Below are positions 36,336 through 48,654 of a DNA stretch of 64,000 nt, in pieces (the first letter of the stretch is position 1; every line of letters begins with the position of its first letter). The stretch lies in NCBI GenBank assembly GCA_030248215.1, contig JASANG010001247.1, positions 124,001 to 188,000 on the forward strand, written 5' to 3'. The notes beneath the pieces were generated by a model, which saw only the letters and a program-made list of their open reading frames with translations, was not told the origin of the DNA and did no database searches. A program made the position numbers and the translations under genes. The stretch is from Enoplolaimus lenunculus (lineage: Eukaryota; Nematoda; Enoplea; Enoplida; Thoracostomopsidae).

Positions 36336-37331
36336 AAGTTATACATAGAATGTACTTTCAAAAGTAAAGTATGCTTATAAAAGTTTCCAACTCAACTTTA
36401 TTTGGTCCTGGAATCATTTTTGCGCTACAACTAGGCATAGTTGACATTTATGGACTCTAGGGTTTAGAGACTATCCGCTTACGAACTCTTGTTAGGAATA
36501 CGAACTCTTGTCACTGCAGCAAGCTTCGTTAAACCTTCGTTTATAGCTTTAGCACTGTCTGTTTTTAATGCTAAGCAAGGCTATATTTCATGTTGCTTTT
36601 CTTATCGTGATTTTTTGTTTAAGCAGAACAACCAATTATTTTAGCAACGCAGGAATTCGTGTTTTAGTTTATTTCACAAATTTTCCCAGTAGCATATAGT
36701 TTTTATGAAGATTGGATTACGTTTCCGTAAAGTTAGAACTTGTTTTCAGCGTAAATTTAATATTGAATAAATACTAATTTTTCCTGAAAAAATCGGAGGG
36801 AGAACAGTTTATTAAAAATTAACCTGTTTGCCAGCTCGTGCGTTTTAAAATATAAAACGTTTTAGCTGTTTGCAACAAAGACCGCGGTTGTTTGATAACA
36901 ATAAAACTCTGTGGACTGCAAGAATATAAACACTGATTATTGCTACTGTATTAAATCGTCAAAAACACTAATCGATATATCAGATGACGGGCGTGCTCAG
37001 ATTTTAAGGCAAAAGTCCAAGATTCAGCAATTGCAAAATCTGTTCAAGTTACCAGGTCGTTCTCAACCCTTGTTTCGCTGCAGCAAAAGCAGTGTTTGAA
37101 CGTTTCGTCTTGTAATTTATTTAATTTATCAAATCATTGAATTTGCGTTTAAGTTGAAATTTCACTGAACAAATAAAACCCGATGCGCTGCGATACTCAC
37201 TGGAGCTTGCGTTTTGATTCCCATTTTTGAAATTAGTAAAAGCAATTTTTGATCGCTTTCGATTGGGAATTTATTATGTCCGGATATTGTTTTTACGTTT
37301 AAGTAACAAATCAAAACAAAAAAATGCGATT
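36336..37331. other. No convincing gene
   Basis: A frame at 36911-37099 is mildly protein-like (ISDDGRAQILRQKSKIQQLQ) but has no ATG; no other feature. Confidence 0.4.
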
Positions 37332-37512
37332 GGCTCCTGTACACTTTCGTCTGCATTTTACGTTAAGGCATACGCTTAGACTTACGCTTACGCTTTGACT
37401 GAAACTTACGGTTGGGTTTTAGGCTAATATTTATGCTTATACGCAAAGGTTTAACCAAAAAGTTAAGCAAACGCTTAGGCTTAAATCAGCGGGTGAATTG
37501 TGCAAGGGAAAA
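37332..37512. mobile_element. MITE family 3 copy
   Basis: Left GGCTCCTGTACACTTTCGTC; right end inverse of TCCCTTGCACAATTCACCCG. Degenerate TTAGGC-like core. No clear target duplication. Confidence 0.68.
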
Positions 37513-37583
37513 GCATTGATTTTGCAGAACTTTTTGTAGCTGGCTTTCCGGTATCTTTGAAACATTGCGACTAAACTAATTAG

Positions 37584-37956
37584 ATAATGGCTGGATTTCT
37601 GAGATCTTACTTAAGTATTTACTTAAGTTTTACTTAATAACTTAGTCGCCGACTTAAGTAAATACGTGAATTTTCGAGCAAAAACAAATTAACGCCAAAT
37701 GTCAGCCATTGTCATAACAAGAGGCTAATACTTTTACTTTATATTGAGGAGGGATCAACAGTGTATAAATTCAATTGGACCAAGGTTAGTGTTCCTGAAT
37801 GGTAAATTTTTAATCTACCAGATTTAGTCAGCGACTTAAGTATTTACTTAACTTAAGTACGCTCTTAAAAACGACAAAATGGTTAAGTAATTACTTAACA
37901 AGAACGTAAGTACTAAGTCGTAATAATGTAAGGATTTGGATACCCAGCCGTTGTCC
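37584..37956. mobile_element. MITE with ACTTAAGTA-rich arms
   Basis: Ends ATAATGGCTGGATTTCTGAG and inverse ACAACGGCTGGGTATCCAAA; arms contain many ACTTAAGTA/TACTTAAG words. Confidence 0.7.
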
Positions 37957-38092
37957 AGTTTTTTTTCACAAAAGTTTGCGACATAGCGAATCGGATTTTT
38001 ACTGAAATTTAAGTTGAACAGAATTATTGTTTTAGGTTGTTTAACTGTAGTCTAAAAATGAATAACATGTGGCCGACTAATAGGTTTACCTT

Positions 38093-38215
38093 GACTTTTG
38101 TACACTTTACTCTACATTTAAAGTTAATTTTTAGGCTCAGAAAAAGACTTAGACAAATGCTTAGGTAAAGGTAAGCCTTTCCTAAACCTAAGCATAAGAC
38201 TAAAGTAGGCATAAT
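38093..38215. mobile_element. MITE family 3 copy
   Basis: Left end GACTTTTGTACACTTTACTC, core of TTAGG/CCTAA units in both orientations; the right end is hard to place. Confidence 0.58.
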
Positions 38216-38259
38216 ACGTTTGATTCGGTGACATTTATGAGGGAATCATGTTATAACAA

Positions 38260-38480
38260 CCGGGGCAGCCCAATAACGATTTGTCCATGTTGATTCAACG
38301 TCAACGCTATATTTTGTGATTTAAAATAGCGTGTATGACGATAAAATGTGAAGTCATATGACATTGGATTACAAATCACTGAACTCAAAAATCACGTATA
38401 CAAGTAGCCATATGTCTCATACTACCACCGGACATTTACAGGAATATCATATGATATTCAAAAATTCTGCGAAATAAACC
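38260..38480 (-). repeat. Palindrome-bearing repeat, copy 3, inverse
   Basis: GATTCAACGTCAACG at the left, then about 140 bases, then the full palindrome at 38441-38460, in the opposite order to copies 1 and 2. Confidence 0.65.
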
Positions 38481-38689
38481 ATGATAAGAATTGTTACTTG
38501 AAACTCGCATTAAGTTTAGGCATAAATTCTGCGGGTTATCAATTTTCTGGAACCTGTTCGAGTCTGTTTATACGTGGGCCAAATAGAGAATGCGATTACT
38601 TGTCAATCACACACTGTCCTTTCTGGCATGTACTGTATAAAGGTTTTTGTTTACCCCACGGGTTTAACTTCCACCCTTGAGGAATGGGA

Positions 38690-38826
38690 GTCTTGGTTTT
38701 TTGAGTCTCGGTGGTTTGGAATACTGAGTCAAATTTGACTCTGGCGACGTCGAATTTGACTTAGTTTGTGTAGTTCGGAAAAGCTCTTTCGGAGACAGTC
38801 AATTTGACTCACCATTTTTCGCAGTG
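38690..38826. mobile_element. Hairpin MITE family 5, left half missing
   Basis: Retains GACTCTGGCGACGTC, TTTCGGAGACAGTC and the ACCATTTTTCGCAGTG end; the left arm is degraded. Confidence 0.7.
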
Positions 38827-39372
38827 TACGCTTGTAAGCCTCGTAAAACCTACCGCATGCCCTTCCTAAAATTGATTTACCCTATCTACTTTAGCAAGCT
38901 CTGCAGAATACGGACTTGTCCAGATCGAAAACTACAAATCACGATCAGAGAAAACACACACTTTACTCACATTTTTGAGAAACTTAATCGAATCATTGCC
39001 AGTACCGAAGCAAAATACATGCCTGCACAAAAACTAGCGACAGGAGACAATATTAAATTTTGTTTATTAGACGCCGATATGTCTCGTAGGGGTTAATAAC
39101 ATTACCCTATCTGTTTTTGATGACTCTAGAAACGGAACCGCTTTCAGCTATAGAACCGATGTAAAATATTAATAAATTTCACGAGTTCTAATTTTCAACA
39201 ACACCGGGCAGTGATAAAATTTTTGTGTAACCTCGACATATTTCGTGATGGAAAATTAATTAGTAAACTTAAAACCTTATTTGTCAGATAAGGGTTATAT
39301 AATCAATGTCTCGATTGAAAGTTTTCTGATAATGGTTATATATAATGTTCCAAAACGTATTTCACATTTAAT

Positions 39373-39663
39373 TTAAACCAAAAATAAAAAAATGGGACGT
39401 TTTACATGTTTACAGTTCAAACAAGTCAGTAGGACAGCAACCAAGTTTATCATTCCCTGATTAAGGTCTTTGTAAGAATATAATTTTACACTGTAAAACT
39501 CGGCACCAGTAAGACCCATATTTGTTGATGTTTGTAGTTTTTTAATTATTCCTGAACAGGTATTGTTTGTGCTTTTTGAAAATTTATTAAAACTATACTT
39601 ATTTGGTTCGAATACGTTATTTTGCTCATGAAACACGCCATGACTTGATTTAATTTCAGCCAT
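39373..39663 (-). CDS. Small ORF of unknown function, possibly a first exon
   Basis: 96 codons from an ATG in good context (CACCATGG): starts MAEIKSSHGVFHEQ and continues with a lysine- and asparagine-rich hydrophilic half, then a more hydrophobic half with two cysteines (TCLNCKHVKR). Weak internal donors exist (for example CAGT|GTAAAA at about 39490), so only the first 55-60 residues may be coding. It diverges from peptide gene B, with a MITE between them. No domain recognised and no independent support. Confidence 0.25.
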   Translation of the reverse strand: MAEIKSSHGVFHEQNNVFEPNKYSFNKFSKSTNNTCSGIIKKLQTSTNMGLTGAEFYSVKLYSYKDLNQGMINLVAVLLTCLNCKHVKRPIFLFLV

Positions 39664-39754
39664 GGTGCGTGGAATAAATTGTTTGATACGTTACTTCAAG
39701 CTTTAAATGCGTTCTTTTGGAGAGACACCAGCAAAATCCTAGTTGTCATGTGTA

Positions 39755-39930
39755 TTTTGAGACAATTTGTCGCTCGACAGTGTTCTAAGCCTAAGATAAG
39801 CCTAAGCATAATCCTAAGCATAATCCCTAACCATACCGTAAGCCTAAGCTTAACGGTGGTCGGCAAATTGTCAAGTCGGCGAGATTTCGAGTTATAAGTT
39901 GCGGACTGACGAGTTGTCAGTCGACGAAAA
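39755..39930. mobile_element. MITE family 4 copy, just upstream of peptide gene B
   Basis: Left GACAATTTGTCGCTCGACAG, right GACGAGTTGTCAGTCGACGA, with CCTAAG/ATAAGC hexamers between. It lies within 70 bases of the coding start of precursor B and could contribute promoter sequence. Confidence 0.7.
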
Positions 39931-39997
39931 TACGTATGCGGGGCGTTCCAGCTTTTATAATATAGATTTTCTATTTACAGACTTACCTAAACTCAAC

Positions 39998-40246
39998 ATG
40001 GAATTATTACGTAATGTGTTTACTGCGCTGATGCTATTTGCGTTTGTATTCACCTGTACAATGGTGCAGCTTGGAAGTTGTCGCAGTATTGAAAATTGTG
40101 GTCTGGCCTGTGCAGAGCGTATGCGAAGAAACACTGACCAGGAGCCGGTTGAACAAAAACGAACCGCAATGCGAATTGTACCAAGTGATTTTGGACGTCA
40201 AAGAAACCTGTATAAGCAGTGGTATAACTCAATGTTTCGTTTTTAA
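39998..40246 (+). CDS. Secreted peptide precursor B, C-terminus NSMFRF
   Basis: 82 residues, single coding exon. The signal peptide covers residues 1 to about 28 (hydrophobic core FTALMLFAFVF). The mature part has three cysteines close together (SCRSIENCGLACAE), one of which may belong to the signal peptide, then basic sites RMRR and EQKR, then TAMRIVPSDFGRQR (an F-G-R that could be amidated) and a C-terminal NLYKQWYNSMFRF ending at the stop. The frame is open upstream to 39899, but that part overlaps a MITE; the start chosen gives the signal peptide and lies 17 bases after an acceptor-like TTTACAG. It is grouped with A and C by its short C-terminal aromatic/Leu-Arg-Phe end, secretion and size. 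Similarity elsewhere is low, so membership is less certain than for A and C. Confidence 0.65.
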   Translation: MELLRNVFTALMLFAFVFTCTMVQLGSCRSIENCGLACAERMRRNTDQEPVEQKRTAMRIVPSDFGRQRNLYKQWYNSMFRF

Positions 40247-42078
40247 CGCATGGACGTAACCAGGATTTCTGTTTTGGGTTTGGCAAACACCAATTGAATG
40301 CAGCAAAGACACAAAATTGTTGACTTTAACAAGCGCAGAAAATATAATGAACAAATATTTGATGTTTAAAAGCGGGCCTAAAAACAAATACGTAATGTTG
40401 AAGGATTACAGGTGAGGTTAAAACTTGCACAACAGGAGAGAACAAACCATCCCAACGAGAGCTGATTCCTTCTGGAGACTGTCTTATGCAACTACCGAAC
40501 TCTCAGAACAGTAAATGCGAAAGCGTATTTCCTCTTAATTTCAACTGAGTTAGGTTATCAGCGCTACTATACCAAAGTTTCGAAAATTTGTATTTTAGTA
40601 TTTTGCCTATACTCATAACACATTCATTTGAACGTCACTTAAACTATATTACCATTTGAAATAAATTATAGTCTTTTTTACGTCCATCCGACAATTGCAA
40701 TTGAGACTGTCTATAGTACAGTTTGACTAGGCGGAGACCAGGATGCGTTTGATTGCAATTGACGCGTAATCTCAGCATGTCCATACATAAAGTTTTAAAC
40801 CACTCTAACATGCTGAAGACCCGTGACTGCAGGTCTGGCACTGGTATAGTCAAACCCCCTCTCGCCCCGCCCAAACCTGGCAAACGATGTCCCTGATCAA
40901 TTGAGAAACTTACTAAAATAAGGCAAAAACTGTCAAACTAAACTTTCTACAAAACTAAATAGGTTAACCTTTTCCAGCATCGAGAATAACCCCGCCAGCC
41001 AAACGAGCAACAGACCAAACGCAATTACAGCACTAAATCGCTCCACAAAATTTGGTTTTGTAGCAGTCAGGTGTCGACGAACCCCGGTTACCACGAACAA
41101 TCGTTGCTTTAGCGAGTTGCAGCCCGAACGTAAAATGAAGACAACGAAAAATCATAACGAGCATAGACGACTGAATTAAAGCTCGCGAGTTGAGCCAGTG
41201 TGACGAAATAGACTCACATTTTGTATTATACGAATTATATCTCAACACAAACTTAAACCTTAAATGGCATGGCGGAACTGTCTTTTGCAAGCCTCGTTTA
41301 GAGAAGATTTGGAGTTGTGGCGACGGCCCAAAGTGTGGGACCGGACGAGCGAAATCGGCCTAAAATTTTAAATTGAATTTAAAGTTGCTGAGCGACACAT
41401 ATTTTAAATACTAAATGCTTATATATGAAGCTCTGTAGTTTTAAAAGGGTAACATCGGGCAAATGCTTTTGAGAGAGACGCTTTGGCGAGTGAGAATTTC
41501 TGACGTCTATGTACCAGCGCGTTAAGGAGGAAACCGGTATAAGTTTATTAGGTGAAATAGCGAAGGAAAGAAAACTCGTGCAAGCGAAGCGATCGACAAG
41601 AAAACAGTATATGTAGCGTAATCAATATGAACATTTTTAATGTTGCTTGTCTCTGGTAGGAAACTTCGACCTTAGTTCCTTCTAAATCTACCCTAAATTC
41701 TAGTTGGTAATGTCCAGACTACCTGAATAAACACAGCCGAACATTGGAACTGCATAGGCGGATGTTAGGACTTATGAAACAGACGTTTTCGTCTGGGTGA
41801 AAGCCAAACCGACTGATATCTGAGACTCTACTGTGAAGGAGCAGCGAAGCTGCAAAGATTTCTTCAGAAAATCAATTACAGAACGGCAAAAAATATATAC
41901 AACAAGATCACAATTTCTGCTCATATCATGAGGCCCCCAAAGGCCCATAGCTCTTCTAAGCTGAGGTAAAATTGTACAAATGGTAGCTTGCTAAAATATG
42001 TGTAAATAAAATGTGAACGGGCAAATTTCGAGCATCAGTTATCAAAGTTGACTCAACCAGTTGGTTATTCAAAACTTT
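40247..42078. other. No gene seen
   Basis: Downstream of peptide gene B; no repeats shared with the window and no supported exons. No near AATAAA for gene B. Confidence 0.45.
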
Positions 42079-42390
42079 GGTCCATGTAAAAATCAGACGC
42101 GGACCATTTTACCGCTGGACTGCAATAGAGTAAGTAAAACTTTGGTCCATGTAAAGATCAGAGGCGGACCGTTTTTCCGCTGGACTGCAATAGAGTAAGT
42201 AAAACTATGGTTCATGTAAAAATCAGAGGCGGACCATTTTACCGCTGACTGCAATAGAGTAAGCTTAAGCTTTAACCAATTTTTTGCTTAGGCTTAGGTA
42301 TTAGCTTATCCATACGCTTAAGCTTAGGCTAAGTCTTCGGTTTAGGAATAGTGTTTTACTACTGTCACAGCTCTGTGCTTTACATTGCCC
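42079..42390. mobile_element. MITE family 1 copy with a triplicated left end
   Basis: The left terminal segment (GGTCCATGTAAAAATCAGAC and about 50 further bases) occurs three times head to tail before the TTAGGC core; the right end is a single inverse copy ending at 42390. Flanks AAAACTTT and AAAATTTT agree at 7 of 8. Confidence 0.82.
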
Positions 42391-43312
42391 AAAATTTTTA
42401 ATATCAAAAACCTACGTTTGCTTGTTAAAGTTCAGTGCCCGTTGAAAATTTGACAACGCGAGACAGTTATTGAAAGTCTCGCAGATTGCTGATGGACGGT
42501 TTGTGAAACATGAAAACGATTGTCATATGTTTGATAAGTCAAATATTTGAAAGCTTTGATTTTATGTAAAAATACGCATTACACAGTGCCTATTGAGTAA
42601 TTTGAATTGGCGTAAGCCTGTATAGCACCACGTTTCCCCATCACAGTTTGTTATACGTATAAAATGCCATATTTCGCTCCCTGCCATATTTCTTCCGTGT
42701 CATATTTTTTCCTTCTGCCACATTTTTCCACGCGATATTTTAACTAAAACATTAGTTGTTGGACTTGGCAAGCCGTTACTAATGGATCATTAAGGTACGT
42801 TATTGTTCGATGGTAGTAAATTATGGTCTAGAGACGGATGCCCCAAATGCTCTGTCGAGTCCTACTCGCTTTACGCGATCCTAACATTAGATTTGTACGG
42901 AAGATGTGTTTTTCTGTATAACGTTTTTACGGTTCACCAAACGGCAATCATGTGAAATTTAAAAAATGTACGTCAAATCTTGCGCAAAAGCAGAAACGCA
43001 ACCGTTAATGTGAAAAAGTTATTTTGTCGCAACAAAGTGCACTATGGTTTGTTGGGACACGTCTTACTCTATCGAAAATACAGTCTGTGTTAAATATACG
43101 GGTATATCCGCTAGATGACCGGCATAGTGTGGACTTTATTTACAGTTAGAAAATTAGGCTTAACTATATACTTTAGCATTATGTTTGGGCTTATGCTTAG
43201 GTTTACGATTTGACTATGGTTATAACTCAGCCGCGGTGCCAGCAAGCCGATGGGGAAACGCAAGCGAAAAGATTGTTTCTTTTCGGTCCTTATTCTGGTT
43301 GTACCTCGGTTC
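42391..43312. other. No gene seen
   Basis: TTAGG-like words near 43160-43210; otherwise unique A+T-rich DNA. Confidence 0.45.
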
Positions 43313-43400
43313 AGGGCCGGAGCAGTTAACCCACAAACCCCCATTTGGGGTGGCCCCCACCCCTAAAGGTACCCCAACCTTACCGGTTGAAAGCTCGAAT
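43313..43400. repeat. GCCGGAGCAG element fragment
   Basis: AGGGCCGGAGCAGTTAACCC followed by CCCCATTTGGGGTGGCCCCC; only the left part of the family. Confidence 0.55.
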
Positions 43401-43939
43401 TTTAACGAAAATTATTGAGTTTCAATGAAAACTGCATAAAATAAGCATGAATTATTTGAATATAAATTTGAAGCCATGAGGAACATTTTAATATTCAAAC
43501 AATTCATTTTGTGAGGTTTTGATGGTATTCGCATGGGACCTATGTGGAATATAAATTTGCATCTATGAGTCTGTTTGGTAACGATCTATGATTATGCCCT
43601 ATGTAACAAAACGATGACCGACTACCCAAATGTATTGGTTTGCCGGCAGGTGATCCGGCCAGCCAGTAATTGCTTATTACAGAAAAACCGAAAACATTGT
43701 GACATCACCAATTTAATATTTTTAGTCATATTTCGATTCATAATTTTTAAAATTTGTATATTGGCCGACCGGCGGCCAATAACTGGCCTAGTTCAAAAAG
43801 TGGTAATTGCACAACACTACACCAGATTTGAGCAGCACAAAAATGTAGCATAATAAAAACTGTATTTAATTATAACTTTTTTTTGATGAAATAAAAATTA
43901 TTCATGCAATTTAGCTCATTTTGCTAATTTTGTTATTAC

Positions 43940-44095
43940 AGGCCTGTAGCCAGCCCACCTTGCTACTGAGGCTAAACAATTTTCAGAGAGGCATGCATGA
44001 GTTTTCGATGACTTACAAGCAAGGATGAAAATTTTCGAAATGAGACAAATTCTTCCAGGGGAATGAGCTCCACTGGCCCGCCCTTAGGTTGCGAA
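43940..44095. repeat. Dispersed repeat (AGCCAGCTCACCTTGCT), copy 4
   Basis: GTAGCCAGCCCACCTTGCTA through TTTTCGATGACTTACAAGCA to AAATTCTTCCAGGGGAATGA. Confidence 0.68.
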
Positions 44096-44146
44096 CCCGT
44101 GTTATAGTGCGACTTGTATGGATTTGCGTTTCACGCTTAGTTTTAG

Positions 44147-44356
44147 GCTATACACATTGGTATTGGTGTAAGTTTGCACTTAATATGCTCTCGAGTAACA
44201 CCACAAATGATAAAATATACTGAACAAGGTACTTTTGTCAGAATGCCAACAACAGGCACCGCAAGCCAAACCTTTCGGATATTTGAACCGAATTTGGAAC
44301 CAGATCTTTCAGACCAACGTTTTATCAACCTGCCCTTTTCAATAAGTGACTATTAA
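44147..44356 (+). CDS. Candidate terminal exon, unknown protein
   Basis: After an acceptor-like TTAGTTTTAG an open frame of about 69 codons ends at TAA. Its second half is protein-like (MIKYTEQGTFVRMP; FRIFEPNLEPDLSDQ; FINLPFSISDY). No upstream exon, polyadenylation signal or family was found, and the minus strand is also open over the same bases, so this may be chance. Confidence 0.2.
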   Translation, partial: AIHIGIGVSLHLICSRVTPQMIKYTEQGTFVRMPTTGTASQTFRIFEPNLEPDLSDQRFINLPFSISDY

Positions 44357-44857
44357 TACGTACTTATTTCTATTCCGTAACTGGTGTTTGAACATCTACA
44401 ACTGAAACTAAGCTATTGTAATACTTTAAAATGTAACATTCCTTCAGTCCACGCTAATGTTCTACCGCTTGAATTCAGGCCAGTTTCGTTGTGTAGAGAT
44501 TTCACGTTGTGTTACTAACCGCTTGCACGTTTACTTATTTATAGGTCAACACTATAAACTAAGGATATTATCTAATGCCTATTAATGACTGACGAAAACC
44601 TAAAACTTGCTTTGGTGTCTGAGCTAGCTAAAATGTATTATAGACTTAGCACTTTTTTGTGCGGTAAGATTACAAATTTTACCTCCTCGCGGTCTGTAAT
44701 CTGACAATTAATGCGGCCTCTAGTAAAGCGAAGCTACGAGTAACGCTTCAACGTTCGGCGAAAGATGCCGACGTACTCTTGGCGCAGTGAGTAGCAAAGT
44801 GATGTTTTGCTGAGCACCGGAGCAGAGTTGCTAATTGGCTGAACAACTGTGCTGCTG

Positions 44858-45284
44858 CAGGAATCTTTCCGTTATTCGCCCAGCTCGCATTTGCCCAAAA
44901 ATGGTTCGATTTTAAAAATTTTTGCATATTTGTGCTTCTCATGACCTCCACCGATCATTCCACGCCTAAAATCGAATTTTTGTAAAATTCGGTTTCTAAG
45001 GTCCCAAGGTCCCCCCTTTAAAATCGAAAAAATTTTGCCGACACTTTTCAAAATTTTTGCATCGTTCCACGCAGTTTTACGAACCGTTGTTGAATGATGC
45101 AAAAATTTCGAAAATTGTCCACAAAAAAATTTTCGATTCCAGAGCGGGCGAATTTTTCAAAAATTCAAATTTAGGCGCGGAATGATCAGGGAGGTCACGA
45201 GAAGCTTAAATATTGCAAAAAAATTTCAAAATCTATCTATTTTTGGGCAAACGCGGTTTATGGGGGATAACGGAAAAGACCCTG
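44858..45284. mobile_element. MITE with CAGG...CCTG ends
   Basis: Left CAGGAATCTTTCCGTTATTC to TTTGCCCAAAAATGG, right inverse CAGGGTCTTTTCCGTTATCC to TTTGCCCAAAAATAG. The interior is full of AAAATTTTTGCA-type words. Exact target duplication not resolved. Confidence 0.72.
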
Positions 45285-47429
45285 GTGCAGTAAATATGCC
45301 TCATTTTGGTGTGACTTAGCGTATAAATCTGTTTGCTAAAGTATGTAATTGAAAAAATAATAAAGCGAATTGCTATGACTGATTTTATTTTGCGTACATT
45401 TACTCGACAAAGGTTTTCTATGACTTTTCCGGGGTTTAACAGGAAGTGAAAAATACCGGAACCGGTGATCAACAAAATTTTGCAAGAGCCAAAGCGGTAA
45501 CTGAAACAAAATTAGGTGGTTTAAAACCGTTTAATTTGGTAATTTTAGCAAATAGTAGTAAAATATTTAGCATCGACTTATTTTAAAAAATCCCGACACG
45601 TACTTCTAAAATTGTATCGAAACTTGAAGCCAGTTGCATCGAGCGATAGAATATTTGTGCAACTACGTAAAATTTTACTACCGAAATTGCCGGAACCTGC
45701 GTCAGAAACCATACTGCAAGAGATGTAGATTGTCTTCCGGAGTCGGAGGCAGACCTGCAGTTGTATGCTGAACGGCGAAAAAATTCTAGTTAAGAAGTGA
45801 CAATAAAATTTTAACCAAAAACGTTCTTTTGTGTTCATGACTCATATTTCTTTGATGATATTGCCGCGAGCGAAAACAAAGCCACCCGGGCGAGGGCGGT
45901 GACAACAAACAAAAAATGCTACTTAAACACTAAGTGCAATATATGTAAACTAATATATGTATGTTTATTGATATATCTACCTTATGAGTTGTTTTATGAT
46001 ATTTTCTTTGCTTAAGATGTGTGGCGTGACTTAAATCAAAACTTTTAAACACTGGTTATGTGTAGTAATTATCAATGATATTTTAATTGACCCTAAAATA
46101 GTGCAACATTGCCAAGACACGCTTGTATCGTCTGCAATTCAACCAAGAATTCAAGACAAGCTTACTCTTATAACTGGAAATCGTAACAAAATGTTCAAGT
46201 TACCATTCTGATTAATTAACGCGCGTTGCGTGTCTGTCACATGCAAGCTTTAAATGTACTTTTTCAAATTTACACGCTTTTTGTGTTTTTGTTCGACATA
46301 ATTGTTAGCGCAGTTGTGTGATTTCTGCGCAAATTTTAACGATAATCAAATATATAATTTATAATCACCAATAATTGCGGAGCTCTTTGTGGCAACAACG
46401 TACCAAGTAAGGCAGGACAGCGTCCCCAATCTAAATTCGTTCTTTACAAAGTTATTGCGTTTTATTGCATAAACATTTGCAATTATACCTATCTTATATT
46501 AAGAACCAGTTCAATTTTTACAGGTGATGTCCTCTAACAAACGAATTTCTAGATACCTCATTGTACTATGATTGTGGAAAATCCAAGTTATTTACACTCA
46601 GGTCGAAACTTTCTTGAACAATTTGTCACTTGTTCAGTGTATAACGGGTTTGGCTTTTAACGTTATTACGATCAAAACATACGTGTCCCGGTTTGAATTA
46701 TGCAAATACTCAAGAAATTATCAAACACCAAACAGTTAACGTGCCTTTATAAGGACTAATTGCGCTAATATATAAAACTAGAAGCATTCGAAGCAAAAAG
46801 TTTGCCTAGCGCACGTTGCGTTTTACCTTCGATTTGTTCATTAACTGTGGTAGAGATGGCATTGTTAGAAATAAAATGGCGTTAGGCGTTAAGCTGCAAT
46901 GAATTCTATCAGTAGTGGATCTAGGATGTCTATGCATACTTTTCCTATTAAAATGGAATTATGGTCAAAACATACATATTTATAATATATTATGAGCAGC
47001 GAGTACGCTGCTATGAATGTACGCAATATGTTTGAGGAGTAAATTCTGTAGTGAACGTAATTTGGCCCAGGAAGCATATACGTAATGTAATTAGTATAGC
47101 GGTAATTGACTTTTATTTAAGTAACTAGTAGTTTTGAATTCTATCCGTTTACAAAGTCTTATTAGGGAAATGAAATCATACAGATTCAGAGTTAAAATGG
47201 AAACCCCGAACTCTTATTAGCTGCCCTTTCTTTTTCGGATCAGTGCAGTACAATTTGCGGACTACAGCGTTAGCGTTACATGTAGATCTTTGCTCGCTTC
47301 GTTCGTGATCTCTTAATAGTGTCGTGTCAGTTTGACTTCAAGCTGCCTAAACGCAATTAGTCATTCTTAAATATATGTATGACTGCAAACTCGCAAAAAT
47401 TATATACTTAACACATTGCAGGATGTTAA
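45285..47429. other. No gene seen
   Basis: GAAGTGAAAAATACCGGAAC patch at 45440-45560 resembles the foldback loop (27720-27800). The remainder is unique with no supported exon. Confidence 0.45.
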
Positions 47430-47825
47430 TGGATAGTTAAAATAACGGAAACGGAAACGGATGGTGATCCAAATAACGGAAACGAAAAATTGATATTGAA
47501 GAAAAAAAGTTTAAAGATATTTTACTTTTCTGAAAAACACAATTGAGGCATGCAAATATTTACGGGGCTTTCTGAAATTATGAAGAAAAAATGAGGGTTG
47601 CAACGAAATTTTTAAAATATTGGATGAGCTTCGTAATTTTTCTTTCATTTCGAACCGTTGAAGCATTTCTGTAGTGAAAAATTGCCAGATATATACTTGA
47701 TTTATAACTAGTTTTGAGCGTAAAAATAACACTATTTCCGGTATTTCTATTACGAAAGTGGAAACGAAAACGGGTATCGATTTATACCTGAAACAGAACC
47801 GGAAACGGTTATCCGGTTATACCCT
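47430..47825. repeat. GGAAACGG repeat family, copy 3
   Basis: AACGGAAACGGAAACGGATG to GAAACGGTTATCCGGTTATA. Directly abuts the GGTTCC-rich element at 47826. Confidence 0.72.
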
Positions 47826-48236
47826 GACGTCGGGGTTCAACCGGAATTTCTGTTCCAGCCGGAATTCCTGCAAAGTTAAAATTCCTGTTCCTGTTCCCGC
47901 ATTCAAAGATGCAAGAGCCAGAAATTTTAAAATTAGCCTAATCATTTAAACATTGGAAACTTTGTCGTTAAAAAATTGTTATTTTGACATGAGTGTTTTT
48001 CCAATTGCTTCAATTTCTTTTAATAAACTGTTTCTGTTTTGCTTTCGCAGAAAACAGCTAAAAATTGGCTTAAGCCGTTTCTTGGCAAAGTTTTCTAAAA
48101 AGATCAACAGTAATTCGGTGATGAAAATTATTTCAAATTCCGGTTCCTGTTCCTGTTCCGGTTCCTACAAAAAATTCAATTCCTGTTCCTGTCCCGGTAA
48201 AACTTCGTTCCTGTTGGAACCCTGCCTGACGCATAG
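47826..48236. mobile_element. GGTTCC-rich inverted-repeat element
   Basis: Left GGGGTTCAACCGGAATTTCT, right inverse GGCAGGGTTCCAACAGGAAC, with CCTGTTCC repeats at both ends. The ORFs inside are probably by chance. Confidence 0.65.
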
Positions 48237-48654
48237 TTTTGCTGAACATCGTACATGAAAATACCATCCAAACATTTTCACAGTGAACTCCCTCTAACCT
48301 CATGGATGGCTCTGGGCAATCCTGTATCAACATAAAAATGACACGTTTTAATGCATAAGCAAAAATGAAATTTATTGTTAAAAATATTAATGGTTAGAGT
48401 ACAATCCGTAGATGTGGCTCAATAGGGCTTTAGCACGTTTTCAATGATTTCCTGTGTACATTCTTAAAATTCGCAGAAACAAGTTTAACTACTAAAGAGC
48501 GGCTTCCGTGTCAAGAGGAGTAGGAGAGAGAGAGCGGTGTTATTGGATTCGCTTCCCGCACCGTGGAAAGCGATTTAGGGCTGAAGTCATCCTACAGTGA
48601 CCATTTATCCAAATACAATTTACTCTGAACAACTAAATACAAATAGGTCGCTTA

